Part shown: positions 14,355-24,580 of the stretch, in pieces
Layout: each line of letters opens with the position of its first letter
Position numbering within the stretch: position 1 is the first letter of the stretch
Source: Firmicutes bacterium HGW-Firmicutes-12
GTDB taxonomy: Bacteria > Bacillota > Peptococcia > DRI-13 > PHAD01
Reading direction: 5' to 3'
Assembly (NCBI GenBank): GCA_002841595.1
Contig: PHAD01000011.1
Location: 1-39,385 of the forward strand
DNA: 39,385 nucleotides
Made by a program: the position numbers and the translations under genes
The notes under the pieces: generated by a model
Databases searched by the model: none
What the model saw: only the letters and a program-made list of their open reading frames with translations
Told to the model about the DNA's origin: nothing

Positions 14355-16556
14355 CTACTTAATTATACCAGATACAATCGGAGAGTCAAGGTTTTGATTG
14401 CCTTTATACTTCTTCTTGCGACCAATTTTATTATTCTTATCTTCTACTAATTCAAAGTCAATCTGCCTTTCCTCAACGTCAACCCTGGCAACCTTAACCT
14501 CTATTGTATCCCCAATACGAAACACCTTCTTCGTATGTTCACCAACAAGCATCAAGTGCCGTTCGTCATAGAGGTAATAATCGTCATTTAAATTTGAGAC
14601 ATGGATTAAACCTTCAACAGTATTTGGCAATTCCACAAAGAATCCGAAGGACTTAACTCCACTGATAAAACCTGTAAATGTCTGCCCTACCGTATCTTTC
14701 ATGTATTCAACCTTCTTTAAGTCAACCGATTCTCTTTCAGCATCTTCAGCAATCCGTTCTTGCATTGAAGACTGCGTTGCATATTCTATCATTAACTTTT
14801 TAAGTTGTTTTAATCTATCTTTTTGTATAGAGCCTTTTTCTAAAAACTCACGAATAACCCTGTGTATTGCCAAGTCAGGATACCTTCTAATAGGAGAGGT
14901 GAAATGTGAATAGTAGTCAGCGGCGAGACCAAAATGGCCAATAGCCTCAGGAGCATAACGAGCATGCTTCATTGACCTTAGGACCGTCATACTTACAGCC
15001 CTTTCCTCGGGCTGTCCTTTTGTTTTCTCTACGATGCGCTGAAGTGATTGGGGGGTAACCTCTCCACGTTTATTTGTTTTTATGAAGTAGCCAAATATCC
15101 CCAAGAACTCATTTAGTTCAGTAATATCATCGAGAGCAGGCTCTTCATGCACACGATAGAGAAAGGGTACCTCCAACCGGTAATATTGCTCTGCTACTGT
15201 TTCATTTGCCGCTATCATAAATTCCTCTATTATCATTTCTGCTATCGAACGCTCTCTTTTGACTATTTCTACTGGTTTACCTGTTTCATCCAGTATTACT
15301 TTGGCTTCAGGAAAATCAAAATCAATAGCACCGCGCTTCAACCGCTTCGCACGCAATATAAGGCATAACTCTCTCATTAATTCAAATGTTTTCAAATACT
15401 CACCATAACGCGTTAATAACTCCGCATCTGCATCTTCTAAGATTCTACGTACATTTTTATAAGTCATTCTTTCTTTAACTTCAATTACCGAACTACAAAT
15501 CTCATAGTTTACGACCGTTCCTTCTTCATTTATTTCCATAAAACAGGTCATGGCTAGTCTATCTTCATTTGCGTTAAGGCTACAAATACCATTAGACAGA
15601 CGTTGCGGCAGCATTGGAATCACACGATCAACAAGATAAACACTGGTGGCCCTTTTCAAAGCTTCTTGATCTAGCAAAGATCCCTCTTTAACATAATATC
15701 CGACATCAGCTATATGCACACCTAAGTAGTAGTTGCCATTAGAGAGTATTTCCAAACTAACGGCATCATCAAGATCCTTGGCATCCTCCCCATCAATTGT
15801 TACAAGAGGAAGACTACGTAAGTCCTTACGATTATGTAACTCTTCGTCAGCTATTTTAAGTGGTATTCTTTCAGCCGCATTTAATACTTCGGAAGGAAAA
15901 GCCTCAGGCAACCGGAACTTACGCACAATAGAAAGAACATCTGTGCCAGGTGCATTTTTATGCCCTAGTACTTCAATAACCTTTCCTTCTGGGTTACGCC
16001 TAGCTTCAGGCCACCTTGTTATTGTTACTACTACTTTTTCATAGTTTTTTGCGCCTGCTGTTTCTTCCTTAGGGATGAAGATATCATGTCCAATTCGTTT
16101 GTCATCAGGAATGACAAAACCAAAGTTTCGACTGCTTTCAAACGTACCGACTACCTGTTCATTAGCTCTCTTTAGTATGCGGATTATACTTCCTTCTCTT
16201 CTTCGTCCATCCTCCAGATGCCGGTAAAGCCTTACTATTACTCGGTCATTATGCATCGCTCCGTTTAGATCTTCCTTAGGTATAAAAACATCTTGCTCAA
16301 TAGGATCATCTGGTATTAGAAATCCAAACCCCTTAGGGTTACCTTGGAGTCTTCCTACGCATAGATTCATCTTCTGCGGGAGCCCATAGCGACCTTTTCT
16401 GTTCAATATAACAATTCCTTGAACCTCCATATCTCGAAGTATCTCTAGCAATAGTTTATTCTCATTGAGACCAAGTTCTTTAACAAGTTCTTCTGCAGTT
16501 ATAGGCTTATAGGAATGCTGCAGCATATATTCGAGTATGATTTCTTGCGTTAGCAT
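14355..16556 (-). CDS. rnr: Ribonuclease R (3'-5' exoribonuclease)
   Basis: RNase R degrades structured RNA and, in the trans-translation pathway, non-stop mRNA. Order: N-terminal winged-helix domain (about 1-65), two cold-shock OB folds (GNPKGFGFLIPDD; SSRNFGFVIPDD), the RNB catalytic domain with the metal-binding cluster IDGEDAKDLDDAV near residue 260, and a C-terminal S1 domain (FTGFISGVKSFGFFVELP) with a basic tail. Length is 733 aa, normal for the family. ATG 16556 is chosen over GTG 16565 because the latter overlaps the Shine-Dalgarno site (GAGGAG, 8 nt before ATG). It sits upstream of smpB-ssrA, whose products recruit it. Confidence 0.96.
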   Translation of the reverse strand: MLTQEIILEYMLQHSYKPITAEELVKELGLNENKLLLEILRDMEVQGIVILNRKGRYGLPQKMNLCVGRLQGNPKGFGFLIPDDPIEQDVFIPKEDLNGAMHNDRVIVRLYRHLEDGRRREGSIIRILKRANEQVVGTFESSRNFGFVIPDDKRIGHDIFIPKEETAGAKNYEKVVVTITRWPEARRNPEGKVIEVLGHKNAPGTDVLSIVRKFRLPEAFPSEVLNAAERIPLKIADEELHNRKDLRSLPLVTIDGEDAKDLDDAVSLEILSNGNYYLGVHIADVGYYVKEGSLLDQEALKRATSVYLVDRVIPMLPQRLSNGICSLNANEDRLAMTCFMEINEEGTVVNYEICSSVIEVKERMTYKNVRRILEDADAELLTRYGEYLKTFELMRELCLILRAKRLKRGAIDFDFPEAKVILDETGKPVEIVKRERSIAEMIIEEFMIAANETVAEQYYRLEVPFLYRVHEEPALDDITELNEFLGIFGYFIKTNKRGEVTPQSLQRIVEKTKGQPEERAVSMTVLRSMKHARYAPEAIGHFGLAADYYSHFTSPIRRYPDLAIHRVIREFLEKGSIQKDRLKQLKKLMIEYATQSSMQERIAEDAERESVDLKKVEYMKDTVGQTFTGFISGVKSFGFFVELPNTVEGLIHVSNLNDDYYLYDERHLMLVGEHTKKVFRIGDTIEVKVARVDVEERQIDFELVEDKNNKIGRKKKYKGNQNLDSPIVSGIIK

Positions 16557-16617
16557 AATATTCACTCCTCATTAAAATAAAGGATACTTTAACTATATCC
16601 TGCCCCGCTTTACACCT

Positions 16618-17172
16618 CTACAATCCAAGTTGCTCATGATTTTCTCTCATAGCAACTAAGGCGATGCTCAAAAACTCTTCTAAACTTAGTCCAAGGTCAC
16701 TACAAGCTGCAATGCGCTCACGACTTGCTCCTCGGGCAAAGGCTTTTTCATAAAACCGCTTAATTAAAGATTCAACATCTACAGCTTCCAATTTCTTTTC
16801 CGGGCGAATCAGGGCGCCTGCAACAATTAGTCCGGTAACAGGATCTGTAGCAAAAAGAGCTTTATCCATTAGTGTTTTTCTTTCCAATCCGTGGATATGA
16901 TTATGGCATTTTATTGCATCAATTACATCAGTCGGAACATCCTCCTCTTCGAGCATTTCCGCTCCTAGCATACTATGAAGTTCAGGCTGATCTTTTGTTT
17001 TCTCGTAATCAATATCATGGAGTAACCCAGCAAGCTTCCACTTTTCTTCATCTTCATGAAAATACTGGGCTAGGGCCCCCATGACAGCTTCAACCGCCAA
17101 AAAGTGTTTTATTAGATTCTTGGTATGAATATTCTTCTCAATCAGAGTTATTGCTTCCTCACGTTTCATCAT
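16618..17172 (-). CDS. HD-domain protein (predicted phosphohydrolase)
   Basis: A 184-aa protein with an HD metal-binding pattern: His in IKHFLAVEAVM, the HD pair in LAGLLHDIDYEK, H in QPELHSMLGAEM and H in IKCHNHIHG. Related stand-alone HD proteins are predicted metal-dependent hydrolases of nucleotides or phosphate esters; the substrate cannot be told. ATG 17172 is used because GGGAGGG lies 9 nt upstream. The track's start at 17199 is a TTG upstream of that site. It sits between the hotdog gene and rnr in what looks like one transcript (41- and 61-base gaps). Confidence 0.8.
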   Translation of the reverse strand: MMKREEAITLIEKNIHTKNLIKHFLAVEAVMGALAQYFHEDEEKWKLAGLLHDIDYEKTKDQPELHSMLGAEMLEEEDVPTDVIDAIKCHNHIHGLERKTLMDKALFATDPVTGLIVAGALIRPEKKLEAVDVESLIKRFYEKAFARGASRERIAACSDLGLSLEEFLSIALVAMRENHEQLGL

Positions 17173-17213
17173 TTGATTAAGCCCTCCCTTACTTATCAAA
17201 GCAACCTAAATAA

Positions 17214-17618
17214 TTAATATAATACACCGTCTTGAACTATCATAAATCTTGCTGTAGCCTCCGCAGCAATCTCCCCATCAAGATATATATATCCTTCTGT
17301 ATCGACCACACGCCTCTTTCTTCCAGTTATCCTTCCTTCTATGCGTAATTGTCTGTATAGCGGTATGCTCTGTCTAAACCGCACTTCTAGTCTCGCTGTC
17401 ACGGCTCTAAAACCAATGGCAACTATACAATTTGACATAACTTCATCTAGAAGTGTACTGGTTATGCCGCCATGCATTATGCCCGGATAGCCTTGATGGT
17501 AATCCCCAGGTGTGAAAATAGTATAGACCCCATCCACTCCCTGCAGAAATTTGAGCTTCAAACTCTGTGAATTAAGCTCACCACAACCAAAACAGTGATG
17601 ATTATAATCTATCTCCAT
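17214..17618 (-). CDS. Hotdog-fold thioesterase, PaaI family
   Basis: A 134-aa single hotdog domain. HHCFGCGELNSQSLKLKF at the start and GYPGIMHGGITSTLLDEVM in the middle match the PaaI/YbgC-like group, in which the HGG segment with a following acidic residue hydrolyses acyl-CoA thioesters. The CFGCG motif is common in uncharacterised clostridial members. ATG 17618 follows AAGGAGG (7-nt spacing). It is 12 bases downstream of the carboxylesterase gene. The substrate is unknown. Confidence 0.8.
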   Translation of the reverse strand: MEIDYNHHCFGCGELNSQSLKLKFLQGVDGVYTIFTPGDYHQGYPGIMHGGITSTLLDEVMSNCIVAIGFRAVTARLEVRFRQSIPLYRQLRIEGRITGRKRRVVDTEGYIYLDGEIAAEATARFMIVQDGVLY

Positions 17619-17630
17619 ATCGCTACCTCC

Positions 17631-18389
17631 TTATGCAGTAAAAATTTCTTGTAAAAATACTTCTACAGCCTGAAACACTTGGTTGCGTTCCATTCCTAGC
17701 GTAATAACGTGACCTGATTTTTTCAACCAGAGTAACTTTTTATTTTCACTTCCTAACTGCTCATAAATATATGTCGCACTCTCAGGCTTTACAGTATTGT
17801 CATCGGTAGATTGGATAATTAGTGCAGGAGCTCCAATTACGCCAAGTTCCGGCTTCACTTTATCAATAAGTTCAAACAATGATACTAAAGGTTTAGTCGG
17901 CATGACGTTATAAGAAAATCTCCCTTCAGCCATTTCCCTTTTAATATCTTCGGGGTCATTGTTCTTCGGAATAAAGTCATTATCAAATCGCGAGGCCTCG
18001 TAGGCTCGTTCATCAACCATATAGATTGGGGCACTGAAACATACTACCCCGGGAACCTGGTAATTTGACGCCAGATGTAAAGCAAGTATCCCGCCCATCG
18101 AGAGCCCCATTGGAACTATATGATAATCTTCATACTCTTTTTTTATTCTTAGATATTCCTCTTCTACCGCACCATACCAGTCCGGCCAGGCAGTTTTTAA
18201 CATATCTTCCGGCGTAGTTCCATGACCAGGAAGAAGGATAGAAGATACTACATAGCCTTTATCATGTAAATATGTCCCTAATACCCCCACATCAGCCGGA
18301 GAGCCGGTAAATCCATGAATTAATAGACAAATTATTTTTTTATCCCCTAACATAAAAAAGGGTTGTGCGTTACGGTGAACAAATCCCAT
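17631..18389 (-). CDS. est: Carboxylesterase, alpha/beta hydrolase of the Est30/YvaK type
   Basis: A 252-aa cytoplasmic hydrolase. Oxyanion-hole motif LIHGFTGSP, nucleophile S97 in GLSMGG, acid in QSTDDNTV and His in KSGHVITL follow the order of the family, which cleaves short- to medium-chain esters. ATG 18389 lies behind AGGTGAG. The product and position (secG-...-est-...-rnr-smpB-ssrA) match B. subtilis yvaK, which supports orthology. Here it leads the est-hotdog-HD-rnr transcript from a recognisable promoter. Its cellular substrate is not known. Confidence 0.88.
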   Translation of the reverse strand: MGFVHRNAQPFFMLGDKKIICLLIHGFTGSPADVGVLGTYLHDKGYVVSSILLPGHGTTPEDMLKTAWPDWYGAVEEEYLRIKKEYEDYHIVPMGLSMGGILALHLASNYQVPGVVCFSAPIYMVDERAYEASRFDNDFIPKNNDPEDIKREMAEGRFSYNVMPTKPLVSLFELIDKVKPELGVIGAPALIIQSTDDNTVKPESATYIYEQLGSENKKLLWLKKSGHVITLGMERNQVFQAVEVFLQEIFTA

Positions 18390-18434
18390 TATCTCACCTA
18401 CCCTAAAATCTTTGTAATGTTTGTATAACCCTAA

Positions 18435-18463
18435 TTATAACCTAACTGGAATAATATGACGAG
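18435..18463 (-). promoter_or_regulatory. Sigma-A promoter for est-hotdog-HD-rnr
   Basis: TCGTCA (18463-18458), a 17-nt spacer and a perfect TATAAT (18440-18435) lie 45 bases upstream of est and just past the hppA terminator. Confidence 0.55.
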
Positions 18464-18480
18464 CTTCTAAAGCTAGACTG

Positions 18481-18521
18481 CAAAAAAGTAAAGGTCGAAC
18501 CTTTTTACAGGTTCGACCTTT
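18481..18521 (-). terminator. Terminator after hppA
   Basis: A perfect 13-bp stem (AAAGGTCGAACCT and its complement) with a 6-nt loop is followed on the minus strand by ACTTTTTTG. It begins 23 bases past the hppA stop. Confidence 0.9.
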
Positions 18522-18544
18522 AGTATCCTGGATATATTTATTGT

Positions 18545-20554
18545 TTACATAAAGAGTGGAGCAAACACCAAGGCTACAATCGTCATCAATTTGATTAAGA
18601 TGTTTATTGACGGACCTGATGTATCCTTGAAGGGGTCACCCACGGTATCCCCGTTAACTGCAGCAGCATGGGCTACAGAGCCTTTACCACCATAATTGCC
18701 GGCTTCAATATATTTTTTGGCATTATCCCAGGCGCCACCGGCATTAGCCATCATAACTGCCAAGAGGAAGCCTGAAGCTGTAGCACCGGCTAGCATTCCA
18801 CCCAATGCTTCTTTACCTAATCCCGGTAATAAGCCCACAATAATCGGGGCTGCAATAGCTAGTACACCAGGTAATATCATCTCTCTTATAGCAGCAGCCG
18901 TACTGATACTAACACAAGTATTATAATCAGGTTTGGCTTTACCTTCCATCAGACCAGGAATGGTTTTAAACTGCCGTCTCACTTCTTCAATCATTTCAAA
19001 AGCTGCTCTTCCTACTGCCTTCATAGTCATAGATGAGAAAAGATACGGTAGCATTGCCCCTATGAAAAGACCTGCTACAACAGAAGGATTCAAAAGGTCT
19101 ATTTGCTTAATCCCTGCTACTGCTGTATACGCCGAAAATAAAGCTAAAGCTGTTAAAGCTGCAGAACCAATCGCAAATCCTTTACCAATAGCAGCTGTCG
19201 TATTACCTACAGAATCAAGGGCATCAGTGATCTTTCTAATCTTAGGATCTAATCCTGCCATTTCTGCAATCCCGCCCGCATTATCAGCTACGGGACCATA
19301 AGCGTCAACCGCAACTACCATACCAGTTGTAGAAAGCATACCCACTGCAGCAAGAGCTATACCATAAAGACCTGCAAATTTATACGATACTAGAATAGCC
19401 ACTACAATGACAATGATAGGAAGGGCTGTACTTAACATACCAGTTGAAAAACCTTCAATAATGTTGGTTGCCGCACCAGTTTGTGAAGCCTTAGCTATTT
19501 CTTTGACAGGTTTATAATCAGCGGAAGTATAATACTCAGTTATCTTTCCTATAATTACTCCGGACAACAATCCTGCTAATGTGGCGATAAATACTCCTAT
19601 TCCAGTGACCACACCACTTGTAGGCAACAAGTTGGTAGCAAGAAAATATGTAGCGATAACGGAAAGAATTGCAGCAACATAAGTTCCCATACTTAACGCT
19701 TTTGAAGCATTAGCACCTTCATTCGTCCGTACAAAGAAAGTTCCTATAATGGAAGCCACTATTCCAGCTGCGGCAATTAAGATAGGTAGAATAATTCCGT
19801 TTCTTCCTAAACCGAACGCAACTGCCAGTGCCATACCCGCAATAATAGAGCCAACATAGGATTCAAACAGGTCAGCGCCCATTCCAGCTACATCACCTAC
19901 ATTATCACCAACGTTATCAGCAATAACGGCTGGGTTGCGCGGATCATCTTCGGGGATTCCGGCTTCAACTTTTCCTACTAAGTCAGCCCCAACGTCCGCC
20001 GCCTTGGTGAAAATACCGCCACCCACGCGACCGAACAGAGCGATTGAACTAGCACCTAAAGCAAACCCATTTATAATAGTAGGGTCATCAAAAAGGAAAG
20101 TTACAATTCCTAGACCCACCAAGCCAAGACCAACTACAGACATACCCATAACTGCGCCACCGGAAAAGGCTACACCTAAAGCTTTGTTGGCACTTTCATG
20201 AGCGGCATTGGCCGTTCTTACATTAGCTTTGGTAGCTACGTGCATTCCTATAAAACCAGCGGCAACAGAACATATTGCCCCGATGATGAAAGCAATCGCC
20301 GTCTCAGGCTGCAAACTTTCAGCTCCTGGAGTCATTATCCCCACCGCTACAATAAATGTAGCCACTACTGCAACGAATACTACTAATGTCTTATACTCTC
20401 TAAATAAGAACGCCATCGCTCCTTCATGAATAGCGTGGGCAATTTCCTGCATGGCCTCATTGCCGGGACTTACTTTCATAATTTTATTTGCCAAATAAAG
20501 GGCAAACAAAAGAGCTAGCACCCCTGCTAAAGGTGCCCAAAACGTAAAATTCAT
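18545..20554 (-). CDS. hppA: Membrane-bound ion-translocating pyrophosphatase, K+-dependent type
   Basis: A 669-aa integral membrane protein with about 16 hydrophobic segments. It hydrolyses pyrophosphate and pumps H+ or Na+ across the membrane. Substrate motifs: [40 protein letters not shown], and near the C-terminus [12 protein letters not shown] and [20 protein letters not shown]. The segment [11 protein letters not shown] has Ala at the position that is Lys in K+-independent enzymes, which places it in the K+-dependent subfamily. Ion specificity (H+ or Na+) cannot be read safely. ATG 20554 follows GGAGG. It lies 29 bases past secG in the transcript downstream of eno, and would recover energy from PPi in an energy-limited anaerobe. 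Confidence 0.96.
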   Translation of the reverse strand: MNFTFWAPLAGVLALLFALYLANKIMKVSPGNEAMQEIAHAIHEGAMAFLFREYKTLVVFVAVVATFIVAVGIMTPGAESLQPETAIAFIIGAICSVAAGFIGMHVATKANVRTANAAHESANKALGVAFSGGAVMGMSVVGLGLVGLGIVTFLFDDPTIINGFALGASSIALFGRVGGGIFTKAADVGADLVGKVEAGIPEDDPRNPAVIADNVGDNVGDVAGMGADLFESYVGSIIAGMALAVAFGLGRNGIILPILIAAAGIVASIIGTFFVRTNEGANASKALSMGTYVAAILSVIATYFLATNLLPTSGVVTGIGVFIATLAGLLSGVIIGKITEYYTSADYKPVKEIAKASQTGAATNIIEGFSTGMLSTALPIIVIVVAILVSYKFAGLYGIALAAVGMLSTTGMVVAVDAYGPVADNAGGIAEMAGLDPKIRKITDALDSVGNTTAAIGKGFAIGSAALTALALFSAYTAVAGIKQIDLLNPSVVAGLFIGAMLPYLFSSMTMKAVGRAAFEMIEEVRRQFKTIPGLMEGKAKPDYNTCVSISTAAAIREMILPGVLAIAAPIIVGLLPGLGKEALGGMLAGATASGFLLAVMMANAGGAWDNAKKYIEAGNYGGKGSVAHAAAVNGDTVGDPFKDTSGPSINILIKLMTIVALVFAPLFM

Positions 20555-20583
20555 CTCTTTTCTTCCTCCTTAGGTACAACTCT

Positions 20584-20814
20584 TTAATTGAGAACAGGCA
20601 AGGATAATAACAGTGTAAGTATCATAAAGGAAATAGCAAAAATTGTCGAAAGCTTGCTTAAGAAATCATCCAGCCCTTTTTTCTTGCCAAAAACACTTTC
20701 TGCACCGCCGGCAATGGCACCAGATAGACCGGCACTTTTTCCTGACTGGAGAAGAACTGTAGCAATAAGACCAATTGATGCTATTATCTGTAAAACAAAA
20801 ACAACCGTTTTCAA
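20584..20814 (-). CDS. secG: Protein translocase subunit SecG
   Basis: A 76-aa protein with two membrane helices (VVFVLQIIASIGLIATVLL and a C-terminal hydrophobic segment ILTLLLSLPVL) joined by a Gly-rich loop (LSGAIAGGAESVFGKKKG), the standard SecG pattern. It aids SecYE-SecA protein export. The start is TTG 20814, behind AAGGGGGT with about 11-nt spacing; no in-frame ATG or GTG fits. Neighbours eno upstream and, after hppA, est-rnr-smpB-ssrA match the Bacillus secG locus. Confidence 0.93.
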   Translation of the reverse strand: MKTVVFVLQIIASIGLIATVLLQSGKSAGLSGAIAGGAESVFGKKKGLDDFLSKLSTIFAISFMILTLLLSLPVLN

Positions 20815-20901
20815 GGCGTATCACACCCCCTTCTAATTACCATGGCTATTTTAACACATCATCATAGGGTATACAACTTTTTCTTCAAAAGGATTGTTAA
20901 G

Positions 20902-22212
<1,311 letters not shown>

Positions 22213-22215
22213 TTA

Positions 22216-23757
22216 TTATCTAATAATTAAGCTTTCTCCAGTCATATCTTTAGGCTTTGGTAACCTCAATAGCTCCATAATAGTTGGGGCGATGTCTTGA
22301 AGACTCCCCTCACGCAGGGTGATTTTTTCAAGCCCCTTACCAACTAGAATTAACGGAACTACATTAGAAGTATGTGCTGTAACTATCTGCTGAGTTCTTG
22401 GCTCGAGCATACTCTCAGCATTACCATGGTCAGCTGTAATAATGAGTACCCCACCCTTTTCAAAGACCGGCTCAACTAATCTGCTTAAACTTAAGTCCAC
22501 CGTTTCTATTGCTGTTATAGCAGCATCAAACTGACCGGTATGTCCCACCATATCAGCATTAGCATAATTCAAAATAATTAATTCATGCTTATTCCCTTTA
22601 ATTATTTCTAAAGTCTTATCTGTAACCTCTACCGCGCTCATTTCGGGATGTAGATTATATGTAGCAACTTTGGGCGAAGAAACTAATACTCTATCTTCAC
22701 CGATATATGGATTCTCCAATCCTCCATTAAAAAAGAAAGTTACATGAGCATACTTTTCTGTCTCGGCTATCCTCATTTGCTTCAAGCCAGCGGCACTGAC
22801 AACCTCCCCCAAAGTGTTTTTTAGATTTTGAGGGGGAAAGGCTACCCGAACATTCAAGGTAATATCATATTGAGTAAAACAGACGTAATGGAGTTCGAGA
22901 TAACCTGTTGGTCTTTCGAAATATGGAAAATCTCGGTCCGTAAAAGCATGGGAAATCTGCCTGGCCCGATCGGCTCGAAAATTGAACATAACCATAACAT
23001 CTCCAGAGCGCACTTTGCCTATCGGCAACCCTTCTTTTGATATAATTACGGTGGGTTCGACAAATTCATCTGTTTGTTTCATATCATAAGCCCGCTCCAC
23101 CGCTTCAAGAGCCATACTAGCCTTATTTCCTTCTCCTTTGACCATAGCAATATAGGCTTTTTCTACCCTATCCCAACGATTATCCCTGTCCATCGTATAG
23201 TATCGCCCTGATACTGTGGCAATTTTTCCTATACCTAAAGTCTTTAGTTTATCTTCCAAAGCGAGAATATACTGCTTTGCATTAGCCGGAGGTACATCAC
23301 GTCCATCCAAAAGCACATGGATGTACACCTCCTGTAGACCCCTTGCAACAGCCATATCCAGCAATGCATACAGATGTTCGATATGACTGTGGACTCCCCC
23401 GTCAGAGAGAAGCCCCATCAAATGTAAAGCTTTATTATTATGCACAGCATTATCTATTGCTTCAAGCAATACGTTATTTTTCTGAAATTCTTTTTCTCTA
23501 ATCGCCCTATTGATACGAGTTAGTTCCTGGTAAACAACCCTTCCCGCCCCAATATTAAGATGTCCTACCTCGGAATTGCCCATTTGTCCGTCAGGTAATC
23601 CAACATATTCTCCAGAAGCTTGTAGTGTGGTATTAGGAAATCGAGAAACTAATCGGTCATAGCAAGGTTTTTTTGCACTAGCTATAGCGTTCCCATCTTT
23701 ATGGGTGGAAACACCCCAGCCATCAAGTATAACCAACATCACAGGTCTATATGACAA
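22216..23757 (-). CDS. gpmI: Phosphoglycerate mutase, 2,3-bisphosphoglycerate-independent
   Basis: This Mn-dependent enzyme interconverts 3- and 2-phosphoglycerate. It belongs to the alkaline phosphatase superfamily. N-terminal VILDGWG supplies a metal ligand, the phosphorylated Ser is S62 in GQMGNSEVGHLNIGAG, and ITADHGNAE lies near the C-terminus. I place the start at TTG 23757, which has AGGGGG 7 nt upstream and gives 513 aa with S62 at its usual number. The track's start at 23778 lies upstream of that site. It is between tpiA and eno, as in other clostridial and Bacillus glycolytic operons. Confidence 0.96.
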   Translation of the reverse strand: MSYRPVMLVILDGWGVSTHKDGNAIASAKKPCYDRLVSRFPNTTLQASGEYVGLPDGQMGNSEVGHLNIGAGRVVYQELTRINRAIREKEFQKNNVLLEAIDNAVHNNKALHLMGLLSDGGVHSHIEHLYALLDMAVARGLQEVYIHVLLDGRDVPPANAKQYILALEDKLKTLGIGKIATVSGRYYTMDRDNRWDRVEKAYIAMVKGEGNKASMALEAVERAYDMKQTDEFVEPTVIISKEGLPIGKVRSGDVMVMFNFRADRARQISHAFTDRDFPYFERPTGYLELHYVCFTQYDITLNVRVAFPPQNLKNTLGEVVSAAGLKQMRIAETEKYAHVTFFFNGGLENPYIGEDRVLVSSPKVATYNLHPEMSAVEVTDKTLEIIKGNKHELIILNYANADMVGHTGQFDAAITAIETVDLSLSRLVEPVFEKGGVLIITADHGNAESMLEPRTQQIVTAHTSNVVPLILVGKGLEKITLREGSLQDIAPTIMELLRLPKPKDMTGESLIIR

Positions 23758-23818
23758 TCCAGTTCCCCCTTGCTTCAACCATAATATAGTACTTAGCTAC
23801 ATAATCTTAACAGGTAAT

Positions 23819-24580
23819 TCAAATAATGCCAGCACTTTTAATTATCTCAGAAAGAGAATCTACTTCAAGACTTGCACCACCAACCAGAGCACCATCAATG
23901 TTCTCTTTTGAGAAGTATTCACGTGCATTGGTTGGCTTTACACTACCGCCATATTGAATTCTAACGCTCTCTCCCGCTTTCTGCCCATACTTTTCATGAA
24001 TGATTCTTCTTATAAAAGCAATTGTCTCCTCGGCATCTTGAGAGGTAGCGTTAACTCCTGTTCCTATTGCCCATACAGGTTCGTAGGCAACAACCATAGT
24101 TGTAATGTCCCTTGCTTCAATATCTGTCAATGATCCTAGCAATTGTTCTTTGCATACGTCTTCTGTTCTACCATTTTGTCTTTCCTCAAGAGTCTCTCCA
24201 ATACAAAGAATTGGTACTAGGCCATGGGCTAAGGCTGCCTTAACCTTTTTATTTATGAATTCGTTAGTTTCTTTAAAAATATGCCTTCGCTCAGAATGCC
24301 CTAGTAATACATAACTACATCCTGCATCCAGGAGCATATTTGGGGATATTTCACCAGTAAACGCTCCCTTTGTTTCAAAGTGCATATTCTGTGCCCCCAT
24401 CTTAATTCCTGTACCTCGCAAGGCATTTCCGACTACTGCAAGAGCAGTAAAGGTTGGAAAGATAACTACTTCTACTTTTCGATAAAGATCCGCATCTGCC
24501 GGAAATTCTGCAGCAAAGCTCTCTGCTTCACGAATAGTCTTGTGCATTTTCCAGTTCGCTCCAATTATGGGAAGGCGCAT
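23819..24580 (-). CDS. tpiA: Triosephosphate isomerase
   Basis: It interconverts dihydroxyacetone phosphate and glyceraldehyde 3-phosphate. The 253-aa TIM barrel shows GANWKMHKT at the start, the catalytic His in LLGHSERR, the catalytic Glu in AYEPVWAIGTG and the phosphate loops YGGSVKP and GALVGGASL. ATG 24580 (MRLPIIGANWK) is chosen instead of the track's 24649 because AGGAGG lies 9 nt upstream and the extra 23 residues are not family-like. The gene begins inside the 3' end of pgk (53-base overlap), so the two are probably translationally coupled. Confidence 0.97.
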   Translation of the reverse strand: MRLPIIGANWKMHKTIREAESFAAEFPADADLYRKVEVVIFPTFTALAVVGNALRGTGIKMGAQNMHFETKGAFTGEISPNMLLDAGCSYVLLGHSERRHIFKETNEFINKKVKAALAHGLVPILCIGETLEERQNGRTEDVCKEQLLGSLTDIEARDITTMVVAYEPVWAIGTGVNATSQDAEETIAFIRRIIHEKYGQKAGESVRIQYGGSVKPTNAREYFSKENIDGALVGGASLEVDSLSEIIKSAGII

